A DNA stretch of 64,000 bases from an uncultured Pelagibacteraceae bacterium. GTDB lineage: Bacteria > Pseudomonadota > Alphaproteobacteria > Pelagibacterales > Pelagibacteraceae. Shown here one piece after another: positions 47,882 to 58,127 of this stretch. The notes beneath the pieces are model-generated. The model did not search any database. It saw only the letters and a program-made list of their open reading frames with translations, and was not told the DNA's origin. The stretch's first letter is position 1; each line of letters opens with the position of its first letter. The stretch covers positions 1 to 64,000 of the forward strand of contig CACJLN010000005.1 of assembly GCA_902594255.1 (NCBI GenBank). The letters are read 5' to 3'. A program made the translations under genes and the position numbers.

Positions 47882-49262
47882 TAAGTTTGAGTTTATTTTT
47901 CATTATCCACAATATAATAAGAGATGGAATTACCATTAATGCCGTTAATATAAAAAATATACCCCAGTCACCATTTAACCAGTCTACAAGGGCTCCTGAA
48001 GATGAAGCAAGGGTTGTTCTTCCTGCAGTACCTATTGATGCTAACAGTGCATATTGGGTTGCAGTATAAGTTCTGTCCACTAAAAGAGAAATAAAAGCAA
48101 CAAAAGCAACAGTTGCAAACGCAGCAGCTATATCATCAAAAATGACAGCTAGGGCAAATAAGATTTCCGATTTTTCAGACCAGGCTAAAACACTAAATAA
48201 AAGGTTGGTACTTGCCATAATAATCCCAGCCATAAACATTGCTTTTAAAACTCCTGATCTTATAACAAACAAACCTCCTAAAAGAGTGAATACTACCGTT
48301 GTTATCCATCCTAGAGTTTTAGAATAAATAGCGATATCAGATTTGCTGAAACCAATTTCTTTGTAAAAAATTATCGACATTCTTCCAAGAAAAGCCTCAC
48401 CTACCTTGAATAGAAAAACAAAACCAAGAATTCCGATTGCAATAGAAAAACCATTTTTTTTAAAAAAACTAATTATAGGACCACTAATTGTTCCTCCAAT
48501 CCATATCAAAAATTGTGAGAAAAGATTTTCATTTCCAAGTTGATTTGAGATTAATTTATCATTTTCTTTTTGTTTAGTTTGTCTTTCGTTACCACCTCTT
48601 TCATTTATGAACATCAAACCAATATTCATAAAAATAATTAAGATACCTAAAATTAAAAATGTTAATTGCCAATAATTTTCAAATCCTCTGTTCTGTAAAA
48701 ATTCAGCAGAAAATAAAGAGATTACACCTCCAAGCTTATAACCACTCCACCAACCAACCACAGCCATTGCTGCACCAGCTGCCATTGATTTCCCCTCATT
48801 TTCTCCGATTTGTTCAATTCTTAAAGCATCTACAGTTATGTCTTGCGTGGCGGATGCAACAGCAATAATTAATCCTATGGAAATTACAAAAGCTAGATCG
48901 AGTTTTGGATTAGAAATACTCCACAAGATAAGTGAAAATAAAATAATAATTTGCATTAAAACTATCCACCCTCTTCTATGACCGACTTTTTTCGTTAAAA
49001 AAGGTATTTGTATTCTATCTACTAAGGGCGCCCACAAATAATTAAAAGCATAAACTCCAAAAATTAAGCCTGCCCATCCTATTGTTGATCTACTAAGTCC
49101 ATCTTCCTTTAACCACAAGCTAAGGCTGCTTCCAATTAATACCCAAGGGAAACCTGAAATTGCGCCTAATAACAAAATCTTTAACATTCTTCGATCAAAG
49201 TAAATGGAGAAAGTTTTTGAAAAAGGCTGTTTTTTAAATTCTATCATTATTAATTTCTCCAA
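47871..49262 (-). CDS. MFS permease, AmpG-like (muropeptide transporter family)
   Basis: Multi-TM MFS; LLLGAISGFPWVLIGSSLSLWLKEDGLSRSTIGW, GLIIAVASATQDITVDALRIE, ALLASIGTAGRTTLASSSGALVDWL. Confidence 0.85.
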   Translation of the reverse strand: MEKLIMIEFKKQPFSKTFSIYFDRRMLKILLLGAISGFPWVLIGSSLSLWLKEDGLSRSTIGWAGLIFGVYAFNYLWAPLVDRIQIPFLTKKVGHRRGWIVLMQIIILFSLILWSISNPKLDLAFVISIGLIIAVASATQDITVDALRIEQIGENEGKSMAAGAAMAVVGWWSGYKLGGVISLFSAEFLQNRGFENYWQLTFLILGILIIFMNIGLMFINERGGNERQTKQKENDKLISNQLGNENLFSQFLIWIGGTISGPIISFFKKNGFSIAIGILGFVFLFKVGEAFLGRMSIIFYKEIGFSKSDIAIYSKTLGWITTVVFTLLGGLFVIRSGVLKAMFMAGIIMASTNLLFSVLAWSEKSEILFALAVIFDDIAAAFATVAFVAFISLLVDRTYTATQYALLASIGTAGRTTLASSSGALVDWLNGDWGIFFILTALMVIPSLIILWIMKNKLKLSEK

Positions 49263-50689
49263 AAAGATGGTAAAAATAAAACTAATATTGCAAATAATTC
49301 TAATCTACCTAGGATCATGCCTAAAGATAGGATCCATTTAGATAGATCAGGTAAAGATGAAAAATTACCATTTGGACCTATCTCTGAACCAAGTCCTGGC
49401 CCAACATTAGAAATTGATGTTGCGGCCCCAGAAATTGCTGTAACAAAGTCTAGACCAGTTAAAGAGAGTAAAGCAGTTAAAATGAGGAAAATCACAAAGT
49501 AAAAAAATATAAAAGAAATTATAGATGAAATAAATTTTTCATCAATTGAACTTTGGTTATATTTTATAATGAATACTCCTTTAGGATAAATTATCTTTTT
49601 TAGTTGATTAGTTATAAATAAATATAATATTTGAAATCTGAAAATTTTTACACCACAAGTTGTTGATCCTGCACATCCACCAATAAACATTAAAGACAAG
49701 AATACCAATAAAGAAAAACCGCCCCAGTTATCAAATTGCGCATTGACGTAACCAGTTCCAGTAAGAATAGATATTACATTAAAGAATATTGAACGTATGT
49801 CATAAGAATCTGGATTATTGAAAATTAGATACAATGATAAAATTATAATACTTATGAATATTACTTTAAAGAAAGTTTTTATTTGAGTATCTGAAAAAAA
49901 GATATCTTTGTTTCCATTAATAAATTTAATATACGAAATAAATGGCAGACTGCCTAAAATTATAAAAATTATAGCTGAAATTTCAATTGCTAAACTATCA
50001 AAAAAACCGATTGACTCATTGTAATTCGAAAATCCGCCAGTGGCTAAAGTAGTCATTGAGTGGGTTATGCTGTCAAAAACACTCATCCCGAACCCATAAT
50101 AAGTTAACGCACACATTGTTGTTAGAGCTGAATAGATATAGATTAACCTAACAGCGATTTCTTTTGATTTAGGAAGCACTTTTTCAGAAGAGTCGTTACT
50201 TGAAATTTTAAACAATTGCATACCCCCCACATTCATTATTGGCATAAGCGTTATTGCCATTATAATTATACCGATGCCCCCTAACCATTGAAGTATTGCT
50301 CTCCACAAAAGAATACTTTTTGGCATATTTTCTAAATTCGCAATGACAGTTGAACCAGTGGTAGTAATGCCAGACATACTTTCAAAAAAAGCATTGGTAA
50401 ACGAGAAACCTAGATTTGAGAAAAAAAAAGGTAAAGATCCAAAAACGGCTACACTTAGCCAAGATAAAGCAGTTAATAAAAAAGCTTGTTGTAAATTCAA
50501 TTTATTTTCATGATCTAGATTTGATAAGAAAAACAATGTACCAAAAATAATTGTTACTATAGAGGCGCCAAAAAAAGACGAGTCAATCTCTTGATAAAAA
50601 AATTGAGCTATTATTGGAATGAACATAAAAATTCCAAGAATTATCTGTAATATTCCTAACGTAAAAAAAACTGTTTTATAATTAGACAT
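49250..50689 (-). CDS. trkH: potassium uptake protein TrkH
   Basis: FFESMSGITTTGSTVI, LQWLGGIGIIIMAITLMP, SMTTLATGGFSNY, FIGGCAGSTTCGVKIFR pore loops. Confidence 0.93.
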   Translation of the reverse strand: MSNYKTVFFTLGILQIILGIFMFIPIIAQFFYQEIDSSFFGASIVTIIFGTLFFLSNLDHENKLNLQQAFLLTALSWLSVAVFGSLPFFFSNLGFSFTNAFFESMSGITTTGSTVIANLENMPKSILLWRAILQWLGGIGIIIMAITLMPIMNVGGMQLFKISSNDSSEKVLPKSKEIAVRLIYIYSALTTMCALTYYGFGMSVFDSITHSMTTLATGGFSNYNESIGFFDSLAIEISAIIFIILGSLPFISYIKFINGNKDIFFSDTQIKTFFKVIFISIIILSLYLIFNNPDSYDIRSIFFNVISILTGTGYVNAQFDNWGGFSLLVFLSLMFIGGCAGSTTCGVKIFRFQILYLFITNQLKKIIYPKGVFIIKYNQSSIDEKFISSIISFIFFYFVIFLILTALLSLTGLDFVTAISGAATSISNVGPGLGSEIGPNGNFSSLPDLSKWILSLGMILGRLELFAILVLFLPSFWRN

Positions 50690-50777
50690 TTTGAAAAGAG
50701 ATTATTTTATGGTAAATAAATTTCAACTCTATAAGAATAAACTTAACCACTAATATTAGATTATATTTGAATTATTC

Positions 50778-52340
50778 ATGATTAAAAAAGAGAATTTAGA
50801 CAAAACAAGTGCTTGGCCGTTTGTTGAAGCAAAAAAAATACTTAGAGAGAGAAAGTCTATTATTGAAAAAAAAGGAAAAATTACTCTGCAAACAGGTTAT
50901 GGACCTAGTGGTCTTCCACACATTGGAACTTTCGGTGAAGTTGCAAGAACATCAATGTTAGTTAATGCTTTAAAACATTTAACCGATTTTCCAACAGAGA
51001 TAATTACATTTTCAGATGATATGGATGGTCTTAGAAAAATACCGGACAATGTGCCAAATAAAGAAATTTTAGAAAAAAATCTTCATAAATCTCTGACACA
51101 AGTCCCAGACCCTTTTAACAAATATGGTAGTTTTGGTGAACACAATAATGAAAAACTAAAAACTTTTTTAGATAATTTCAATTTTAAATACGATTTTAAA
51201 AGCTCTACTAAACTCTATAAATCAGGTTTTTTTAATCCAACTCTAGAAATCATTTTAGAAAATTATGAGGGGATTATGAATATTATTTTACCTACACTTG
51301 GTAAGGAACGACAAAAAACTTATTGTCCATTTTTACCAATTTGCCCAGATACGAATCACGTTTTAGAAATTCCCATGAAAGAAATTAATAAAAAAAAGTC
51401 AGAGATAATATTTGATAATAATGGAAAAGATTTAGTATCTAGTATTTTAGATGGTCATTGTAAATTACAATGGAAAGTTGATTGGGCAATGAGGTGGTTT
51501 GCTCTCGATGTAGACTTTGAAATGTATGGAAAAGATTTAATAGAAAGTGCAATATTATCAACCAAGATAATTAAATTAATTGGAAAAAAAAACCCATCAG
51601 GTTTTGCTTATGAGCTTTTTTTGGATGAAAAAGGCGAGAAGATCTCTAAATCAAAGGGTAATGGAATAACAATAGAACAATGGTTAGATTACGCTTCTCC
51701 AGAGAGTTTATCACTTTATATGTACCAAAATCCAAAAAGAGCAAAAAAACTTTACAATAAGATAGTTCCAAAAGCTGTTGATGAATATCTTGAGTTTATA
51801 GAAAAAGCTAAAACTCAAGATGAACTTCGGTTATTGATGAATCCAGTTTGGCATGTTCATAACGGAAAAGTTCCTAAAGAAAACATGATTATGTCTTTTT
51901 CAATGTTATTAAACCTCGTTGAAACAAGTAATGCTGATAATAAAGACCTTTTGTGGAAGTTTGTTAAAAAATATAAAATAAATATCTCTGAAAGGGAACA
52001 CCCTATATTTAATAATTTAGTCGGATATGCAATAAAATATTTTAACGATGTGATTAAAAGTAAAAAGAAATATAAAATACCTGATGAAAAAGAAAAAAAG
52101 GCATTAATGGCTTTAATTAAAACACTTGATGGATGTAACGACAAAATGTCTCCAGAAGATATCCAAACGTTAATTTATTCAACTGGAAAAGATAACGGAT
52201 ACTCAGAAAATTTAAGAGATTGGTTTAGATTGATATATGAAGTTGTTTTTGGAGACGAAAATGGTCCTCGAATGGGTTTTTTTATAAGTTTTTTTGGTGT
52301 TAAAGAAACAAAAGATCTTATAATAAATAGAATTAAATAA
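50778..52340 (+). CDS. lysS: lysyl-tRNA synthetase, class I
   Basis: TGYGPSGLPHIGTFGEVART (HIGH), FLDEKGEKISKSKGNGITIEQWL (KMSKS). Confidence 0.95.
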   Translation: MIKKENLDKTSAWPFVEAKKILRERKSIIEKKGKITLQTGYGPSGLPHIGTFGEVARTSMLVNALKHLTDFPTEIITFSDDMDGLRKIPDNVPNKEILEKNLHKSLTQVPDPFNKYGSFGEHNNEKLKTFLDNFNFKYDFKSSTKLYKSGFFNPTLEIILENYEGIMNIILPTLGKERQKTYCPFLPICPDTNHVLEIPMKEINKKKSEIIFDNNGKDLVSSILDGHCKLQWKVDWAMRWFALDVDFEMYGKDLIESAILSTKIIKLIGKKNPSGFAYELFLDEKGEKISKSKGNGITIEQWLDYASPESLSLYMYQNPKRAKKLYNKIVPKAVDEYLEFIEKAKTQDELRLLMNPVWHVHNGKVPKENMIMSFSMLLNLVETSNADNKDLLWKFVKKYKINISEREHPIFNNLVGYAIKYFNDVIKSKKKYKIPDEKEKKALMALIKTLDGCNDKMSPEDIQTLIYSTGKDNGYSENLRDWFRLIYEVVFGDENGPRMGFFISFFGVKETKDLIINRIK

Positions 52341-53392
52341 TGTTTTCAAATTTAAGATCTTTAATTTTTAAACTAGATCCAGAGATAGCGCATAGTTTAG
52401 CAATAAAATCATTAAAATTGAATTTTGTTCCAAATATTTTAGATTCGAATAAAGATAATGATTTATTTAAAACCAAATTATTCAATAAAGACATAGCTAA
52501 TCCGATCGGAGTAGCAGCTGGATTTGATAAAAATGCTGAAGTTTATAATTCATTGTTCAAGCTTGGATTTGGTTTTGTAGAAGCTGGTACCGTTACCCCT
52601 CTAAGACAATACGGCAATCCTAAACCTAGAGTTTTTAGACTAGTAGAGGATGAAGCCTTAATAAATAGATTAGGTTTTAATAACTTAGGTGCAAAAAATA
52701 TTGCTGATAGGATTTTATCAAACAAACAGATCGGCTTACTTGGAATTAATATTGGTCCTAATAAAGATACAAATGATAGACACAAAGACTATATCGAATG
52801 TTTAAAAGCTTTTCATAGAATTACTGATTATATTACAATCAACATTTCATCTCCCAATACAGAAGAGCTTAGAAATTTTCATGACCAAAATAAATTGAAT
52901 GAATTACTAAAAATTATTAATAATGAAAAAACAGTCCTTAATTCCAATATTCCAATTGTTGTTAAGATTTCGCCTGATATAAAGGATCAAGAAATACCCA
53001 AAATATCTGATGTTCTTTTAAAGAATAATATAGAAGCAGTAATTCTATCTAATACATCAGATTCGACTAGAGATGAACTAAATGATATTCAAAAACATCA
53101 AAAAGGTGGCCTTTCAGGAAAACCAATAGAGGAAAAATCAACAAAATTGATTGAAAAATTTTATGAAATTATAGGTGAAAAAATTAAAATCATTGGTGTT
53201 GGGGGAGTAGACTCAGGAATAAGCGCTTATAAGAAGTTTTTGGCCGGAGCAAGTTACATCCAACTTTATACAGGGATGGTTTTCAGAGGACCTAATATTG
53301 TGAACTTAATTAAAAAAGAGCTAAAGGAATTGATGCTAAAAGATGGAGTTAAGCACTTTAGTGAAATAATAGGAAAAAAAACAATTTCTTAA
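52340..53392 (+). CDS. pyrD: dihydroorotate dehydrogenase (quinone-type)
   Basis: [89 protein letters not shown]. Confidence 0.96.
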   Translation: MFSNLRSLIFKLDPEIAHSLAIKSLKLNFVPNILDSNKDNDLFKTKLFNKDIANPIGVAAGFDKNAEVYNSLFKLGFGFVEAGTVTPLRQYGNPKPRVFRLVEDEALINRLGFNNLGAKNIADRILSNKQIGLLGINIGPNKDTNDRHKDYIECLKAFHRITDYITINISSPNTEELRNFHDQNKLNELLKIINNEKTVLNSNIPIVVKISPDIKDQEIPKISDVLLKNNIEAVILSNTSDSTRDELNDIQKHQKGGLSGKPIEEKSTKLIEKFYEIIGEKIKIIGVGGVDSGISAYKKFLAGASYIQLYTGMVFRGPNIVNLIKKELKELMLKDGVKHFSEIIGKKTIS

Positions 53393-53403
53393 AATATATA
53401 AAC

Positions 53404-53432
53404 TTGACGCCTTAGAAATCTCTCTTTATATA
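53404..53432 (+). promoter_or_regulatory. sigma70-type promoter for rpmB
   Basis: TTGACG (53404-53409), 17-nt spacer, TATATA (53427-53432), about 12 nt upstream of rpmB ATG. Confidence 0.55.
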
Positions 53433-53444
53433 CTCGTTGTAATC

Positions 53445-53759
53445 ATGTCAAAAAAATGTGAACTCACTGGTAAAATTCCTCTTAAAGGTCACAACGTAAG
53501 TCACGCAAATAATAAGACAAAAAGAAGATTTTTACCTAATTTAAAAAAAGTTAAGTTTACTAGTGAACTTTTAAAAAGGAGCATGAAACTTACAGTCAGT
53601 AATGCAGGTGTAAGATCTGTTGACAAAAAAGGCAGTTTTGATGAGTTTCTTAAAACTGTTAAAAATAAAAACTTATCACCAAGATTAAAAAAATTGAAAA
53701 AAAATCTGCTTATAAAATCTCCATTTCAAAAAAAACAAGTTCAATCTAAAACAACTTAA
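53445..53759 (+). CDS. rpmB: 50S ribosomal protein L28
   Basis: [38 protein letters not shown]. Confidence 0.97.
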   Translation: MSKKCELTGKIPLKGHNVSHANNKTKRRFLPNLKKVKFTSELLKRSMKLTVSNAGVRSVDKKGSFDEFLKTVKNKNLSPRLKKLKKNLLIKSPFQKKQVQSKTT

Positions 53760-54307
53760 TGAAAAAGATATTTTTAATACTCTCATTTTTAATGGGAGTT
53801 GTTGTATTAGCTTCCAATTATCTGGTACAATTTCCCATTAACCATTATGGCTTAAATGAAATTTTAACTTATGGAGCATTTAGCTATCCTATTGCTTTTT
53901 TGATAACAGATTTAGCCAATAGATCATTTGGTAAGGTAGTCGCTAGAAAAATAGTTTATATTGGTTTTGCAATTGGTATTAGTTTTACCCTTTTATTTTC
54001 AACAAATTTTGCAGATTTAATATCCATTAGGATTGCAATTGGATCGGGTACGGCATTTTTAGTTGCCCAGTTATTAGATGTTCAAATTTTTGATAAATTA
54101 AGGCAAAAGAGATGGTTTGTTGCACCTCTAACTTCATCATTGGTAGGCTCGACAGTTGATACATTTATATTTTTTTCAATTTCTTTTTATGGAACAGGTG
54201 TTCCCTGGGTCACCTTGTCTTTAGGAGATTTAAGTGTAAAAATTTTTGTAGCATTGGTAATGTTAATTCCATTCAGATTGTTATTAAAAACACTTAAGCC
54301 AGTTTAA
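53759..54307 (+). CDS. VUT/YhhQ family transporter (queuosine precursor transporter-like)
   Basis: GAFSYPIAFLITDLANRSFG, VAQLLDVQIFDKLRQKRWFVAPLTSSLVGSTVDTFIFFSISF. Confidence 0.85.
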   Translation: MKKIFLILSFLMGVVVLASNYLVQFPINHYGLNEILTYGAFSYPIAFLITDLANRSFGKVVARKIVYIGFAIGISFTLLFSTNFADLISIRIAIGSGTAFLVAQLLDVQIFDKLRQKRWFVAPLTSSLVGSTVDTFIFFSISFYGTGVPWVTLSLGDLSVKIFVALVMLIPFRLLLKTLKPV

Positions 54308-55263
54308 TTTTTTAACAGGAATTTCAAAGATAAAATTTTATAAACTAATTTAGCTACTAAAAAATTGTAGGAATTGAATCCTTTTATCGGCGCAAGTTCA
54401 TTAACATCAGCTCCAACAATATTTGAATTTTTTGTGGCAATTTTTATAATGTTTAATGCTTCGTCCCATAATAAGCCACCAGGCTCAGGAGTTCCAGTTG
54501 CAGGCATAATACTTGAATCTAAACCATCAACATCGAAAGTTAGATAAACAGTTTTATTTTTTATAAGCCTTTTAAACTTTTTAAAATCCCACTTTGCCTT
54601 ATCTTTTGCCCAAAAAATGTTAATCCTAGACTTGTTTTTTTTTAAAAATTGTATCTCTTCCTGAGATATATTTCTAATTCCAAATGAAATTATCGATACA
54701 TTTTTATAATCTAAACATCTTCTCATAGCTGATGCATGTGAAAATTTCTCTCCGTTATAATTTTCTCTTAAATCGGCATGAGCATCAAAATGTAAAATAC
54801 ATATTTTTTTATATTTTTTTACAAATGGAACAATGCACCCTGCGGTAATTGAGTGTTCTCCGCCAAGTGTCATGGGAAAAAGTTTTTTTGTTAACAATCT
54901 ATTATTTATATCTGCTATTTTTTTTAAGGCTTTTTTAATGTTTTTATCGATTTTAAAAAATTTTAAAGTTTTTATTCCAATTTTTCTATAAGGCTCACAA
55001 TTTAATTCTTCATCGTATAATTCAACTTGATGTGAGGCTTTAATTATTTCTTTTGGACCATTTTTAGTTCCACCACCATAACTTACAGTTTTTTCTAAAC
55101 CGAAAGGAACTATTACAACTTTTTCCTTTAAATTAAATTTATTATCTATCCCTAGAAACCCTTTTTTATTTGAAAGATACTGCAAGGTTTTATCCAAAAA
55201 TTTTCGTAAAGTTTTTTCTGTCTCTATTTTTCCATGCGCCTTTGTGATAAGCATCACTTGCAA
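54304..55263 (-). CDS. speB: agmatinase/arginase-family ureohydrolase (start uncertain)
   Basis: TLGGEHSITAGCI, ILHFDAHADLRENYNGEKFSHAS, SFGIRNISQEE, LTFDVDGLDSSIMPATGTPEPGGLLWDEAL. The first ~22 codons overlap the upstream gene; a TTG at 55197 is an alternative start. Confidence 0.88.
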   Translation of the reverse strand: MQVMLITKAHGKIETEKTLRKFLDKTLQYLSNKKGFLGIDNKFNLKEKVVIVPFGLEKTVSYGGGTKNGPKEIIKASHQVELYDEELNCEPYRKIGIKTLKFFKIDKNIKKALKKIADINNRLLTKKLFPMTLGGEHSITAGCIVPFVKKYKKICILHFDAHADLRENYNGEKFSHASAMRRCLDYKNVSIISFGIRNISQEEIQFLKKNKSRINIFWAKDKAKWDFKKFKRLIKNKTVYLTFDVDGLDSSIMPATGTPEPGGLLWDEALNIIKIATKNSNIVGADVNELAPIKGFNSYNFLVAKLVYKILSLKFLLKN

Positions 55264-56233
55264 TTAAAGGTAATACGCTGGTTGCCTCTGCAAAGACCAT
55301 TTGCTCTTTTGTAATATCGACTTTACCCCAGGAACTAGCTTCTTTCAAAGTTGAACTACTACAAGCACCATCTCTTGAATCTGCAACAGTAATTTGGACT
55401 GCATATTTGTGCATTTCAACTTCTTTACCTAAAAGTTCTGCACATATAACTGTATCCTGAATAAAGTTTTTTGGCACACCACCACCAATCATAAATAAAC
55501 CCGAACTTTTTGATTTAATCTTTATTTCAGTCAATTCTCTAAATTCCCTTATCGAGTCTATTGTAATATGTTTTTTAGGGTTTTTTTCTTGATGGATTAC
55601 TAAACCAAAACCAGCACTAGAATCAGTAAAGGCTGGACAAAATATTGGTACATTGTGATCAAAAGCAGTTTCAATCAATGAGTCTTTTTTGATAGAATTT
55701 TTTTTAAGATATTTACCCATTTCATGAATAAACTCTCTTGATGTATAATTTCTAGGATCTAATCCATCAGCAATTTCACAAATCTTTTTATCACAAATTT
55801 GTAATTCATCTTCATCAATGTATGTGTCATATATTCTATCAATATAATTTTTTCTCAGTTCAGTGTCGTCTTGAAATTGGGAACCTTGATAATGTTTAAA
55901 TCCTAATGCCTCAAAAAAATCCATATCAATTATTGATGCTCCAGTTGCAACAATTGCATCTACCATATTGTATTTCACCATATCTCTGTAGATATGCATG
56001 CATCCCGCTGCAGAGGTAGAGCCTGCTAATGTTAAAAAAATTGTACAATCTTTATCTTTTATCATTTGATTATATATTTTAGCGGCATTAGCGGTCTCTC
56101 TTGAAACAAAAGACATTTTTTCCATTGAGGCTATAATTTTTTGTGAGTCAAAGGAAGTTATATCAATGTGTTGGACAGGATTTTTTAAGAAATCTTTTTT
56201 ACTGTTATGACCAAATTTTTTATCTTCTGACAT
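55190..56233 (-). CDS. deoxyhypusine synthase-like protein (probable homospermidine/polyamine-forming enzyme)
   Basis: LTLAGSTSAAGCMHIYRDMVKYNMVDAIVATGASIIDMDFFEALG, IGGGVPKNFIQDTV, DSRDGACSSSTLKEASSWGKVD (catalytic-Lys region); flanked by ODC and agmatinase-like genes. Confidence 0.88.
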   Translation of the reverse strand: MSEDKKFGHNSKKDFLKNPVQHIDITSFDSQKIIASMEKMSFVSRETANAAKIYNQMIKDKDCTIFLTLAGSTSAAGCMHIYRDMVKYNMVDAIVATGASIIDMDFFEALGFKHYQGSQFQDDTELRKNYIDRIYDTYIDEDELQICDKKICEIADGLDPRNYTSREFIHEMGKYLKKNSIKKDSLIETAFDHNVPIFCPAFTDSSAGFGLVIHQEKNPKKHITIDSIREFRELTEIKIKSKSSGLFMIGGGVPKNFIQDTVICAELLGKEVEMHKYAVQITVADSRDGACSSSTLKEASSWGKVDITKEQMVFAEATSVLPLIASDAYHKGAWKNRDRKNFTKIFG

Positions 56234-57417
56234 TAAGCAACCAATGTAGCTTTATTAACATCTTTATCATAAAGCGTCATAATTGGTTGGTCCTCTACTT
56301 CATAAATTTCGTCTGAAAAGAATCCATTAAATTGTGTTCTAAAAGTTAATCCGTAAGCCCCTAGTTGCCCAAGCTCAATATAATCATTTTCTTTAATATT
56401 GTTTGGAAGTAAAAAAGGACCCTTCATATAATCCATACTGTCACAAGTAGGACCATAAAAATCAAACGACGTCAATTTTTTGGAAATAATTTTGCTTGAG
56501 CTATCTTTAATCATTTTAGATGGAAAAACTATGTTTGGAGTTCCAGCATCAAAAAGTGTTCCATAGGTTCCATCATTTATATAAAGTTTTTGTTTCTTTT
56601 TTAGATTAACTCTCACTATGGTAGATCCACTTTCTGCTACTAGGGCTCTTCCAGGCTCACAAATAATTTCTGTCTTATCATTTAATTTTAAATTTTCTAA
56701 ACTTTTTTTAATTTCATTTAGATAATTATTTAAAGACTGTGGAATTAAGTCAGGGTATATCGTGGGAAAACCACCGCCAACATTGATATAATCAGGAATA
56801 ATTTTAGTTTTTTTAATGATATTTCCAATTTCAGTGATACCTTTGTGATAAGAAATAGGATGCATGCACTGAGATCCAACATGGAAACTTAACCCTATTT
56901 TTTTCGCGTATTGTTTTACTAATCGTAATAATCCTACCGCTTCAGAATTTAAGGCTCCAAACTTTTTAGATAAATCTATTTCTGCGTGTTCATTCGATAC
57001 AGCGACTCTCACAAATAATTCAAGATCTTTAGCGTTATTTGTGTTTTTCATAATCTTAATAAGTTCATCTTTAGTATCTAAAGCAAATGTCTTTATCCCA
57101 TATTTAAAGTATGCTTCGAATATACTGTTTTTACTTTTTATTGTGTGCATATAAGAACATTTAGCTGAGTGGCTAAATTCTCTTACAGCTTTTATTTCCT
57201 CTATTGAAGCTACATCAAATTGTTTTATTCCACTTTCAATAAGAGTTTTAATTACTTCTTTATGAGGGTTTGTTTTTACAGCGTATAATATCTCACCTGG
57301 GAAATTTTTTTGAAAGTACTTAGAAGCGGAAAGAATAGAATTCTTTCTTATACAGTAGACTGGTTTGTCAGGTTTCAGTTGAGTTACTAATTCTTCAACC
57401 GACTTAAATTTTTGCAT
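56233..57417 (-). CDS. ornithine/lysine decarboxylase, alanine-racemase-fold (type III) family
   Basis: EILYAVKTNPHKEV (PLP Lys), FHVGSQCMHPISY, EPGRALVAESGSTIVRV, FYGPTCDSMDYM, LGAYGLTFRTQFNGF. Confidence 0.92.
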   Translation of the reverse strand: MQKFKSVEELVTQLKPDKPVYCIRKNSILSASKYFQKNFPGEILYAVKTNPHKEVIKTLIESGIKQFDVASIEEIKAVREFSHSAKCSYMHTIKSKNSIFEAYFKYGIKTFALDTKDELIKIMKNTNNAKDLELFVRVAVSNEHAEIDLSKKFGALNSEAVGLLRLVKQYAKKIGLSFHVGSQCMHPISYHKGITEIGNIIKKTKIIPDYINVGGGFPTIYPDLIPQSLNNYLNEIKKSLENLKLNDKTEIICEPGRALVAESGSTIVRVNLKKKQKLYINDGTYGTLFDAGTPNIVFPSKMIKDSSSKIISKKLTSFDFYGPTCDSMDYMKGPFLLPNNIKENDYIELGQLGAYGLTFRTQFNGFFSDEIYEVEDQPIMTLYDKDVNKATLVA

Positions 57418-57563
57418 TTAAAATGCCCCCTAAAAAAAATTTAATAAAAAAAGTCTTTTTATTTAAAAAACTTTAGTAATTTCAGCAGTTAATTCATTAG
57501 TTAATTAATGTAAAGCAAATAATGGCCTATTGAATTGTGGAAAAAAATATCCATATATAATCC

Positions 57564-58127
57564 ATGAAAAATGAAGCACCATTACAAAACTTGGCTGATT
57601 TCGACAATAAATCCTTACTTATTGTTGATGACGATAATCCTTTCAGAGAAAGGTTGGCACGAGCTATGGAAAAGAAGGGTTTTGAGGTTATTCAAGCTGA
57701 AGGTGTAAAAAAAGGCATAGATACAGTCAAATCTAAAAAACCAGGTTTCGCGGTGGTAGATCTTAGGTTGGGAGATGGAAATGGATTAGAGGTAGTTAAA
57801 GAAATCCAAAATACCAATTCATCTAGCAGAATTATAATGTTAACTGGTTATGGAAATATTCCAACAGCAGTAGCTGCTATTAAAGAAGGGGCGATTGATT
57901 ATTTAGCAAAACCAGCAGATGCCGACGATGTTGAAAAAGCTTTGTTAGCCGATCCGTTAAAAAAAGCGGCTCCACCAGAAAATCCAATGTCAGCAGACAG
58001 AGTAAAATGGGAGCATATTCACAGAGTGTTTGAATTGTGCAATAGAAACGTATCCGAAACAGCTAGAAGATTAAAAATGCATAGAAGAACTCTTCAAAGA
58101 ATTCTTTCAAAAAGATCCCCTAAATAA
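57564..58127 (+). CDS. regA: RegA/ActR/PrrA-type redox response regulator
   Basis: SLLIVDDDNPFRERLARAMEKKGFEV, VVDLRLGDGNGLEVV, IMLTGYGNIPTAVAAIKEGAIDYLAKPADADDV, Fis-type HTH NRNVSETARRLKMHRRTLQRILSKRSPK. Confidence 0.95.
   Translation: MKNEAPLQNLADFDNKSLLIVDDDNPFRERLARAMEKKGFEVIQAEGVKKGIDTVKSKKPGFAVVDLRLGDGNGLEVVKEIQNTNSSSRIIMLTGYGNIPTAVAAIKEGAIDYLAKPADADDVEKALLADPLKKAAPPENPMSADRVKWEHIHRVFELCNRNVSETARRLKMHRRTLQRILSKRSPK

Noticed and set aside
57540-57564. TATAAT (57556-57561) two bases before regA ATG, with TTGAAT further upstream
   Set aside because: Spacer about 20 nt, and the expected TSS would fall inside the coding region; chance match in AT-rich DNA is more likely.
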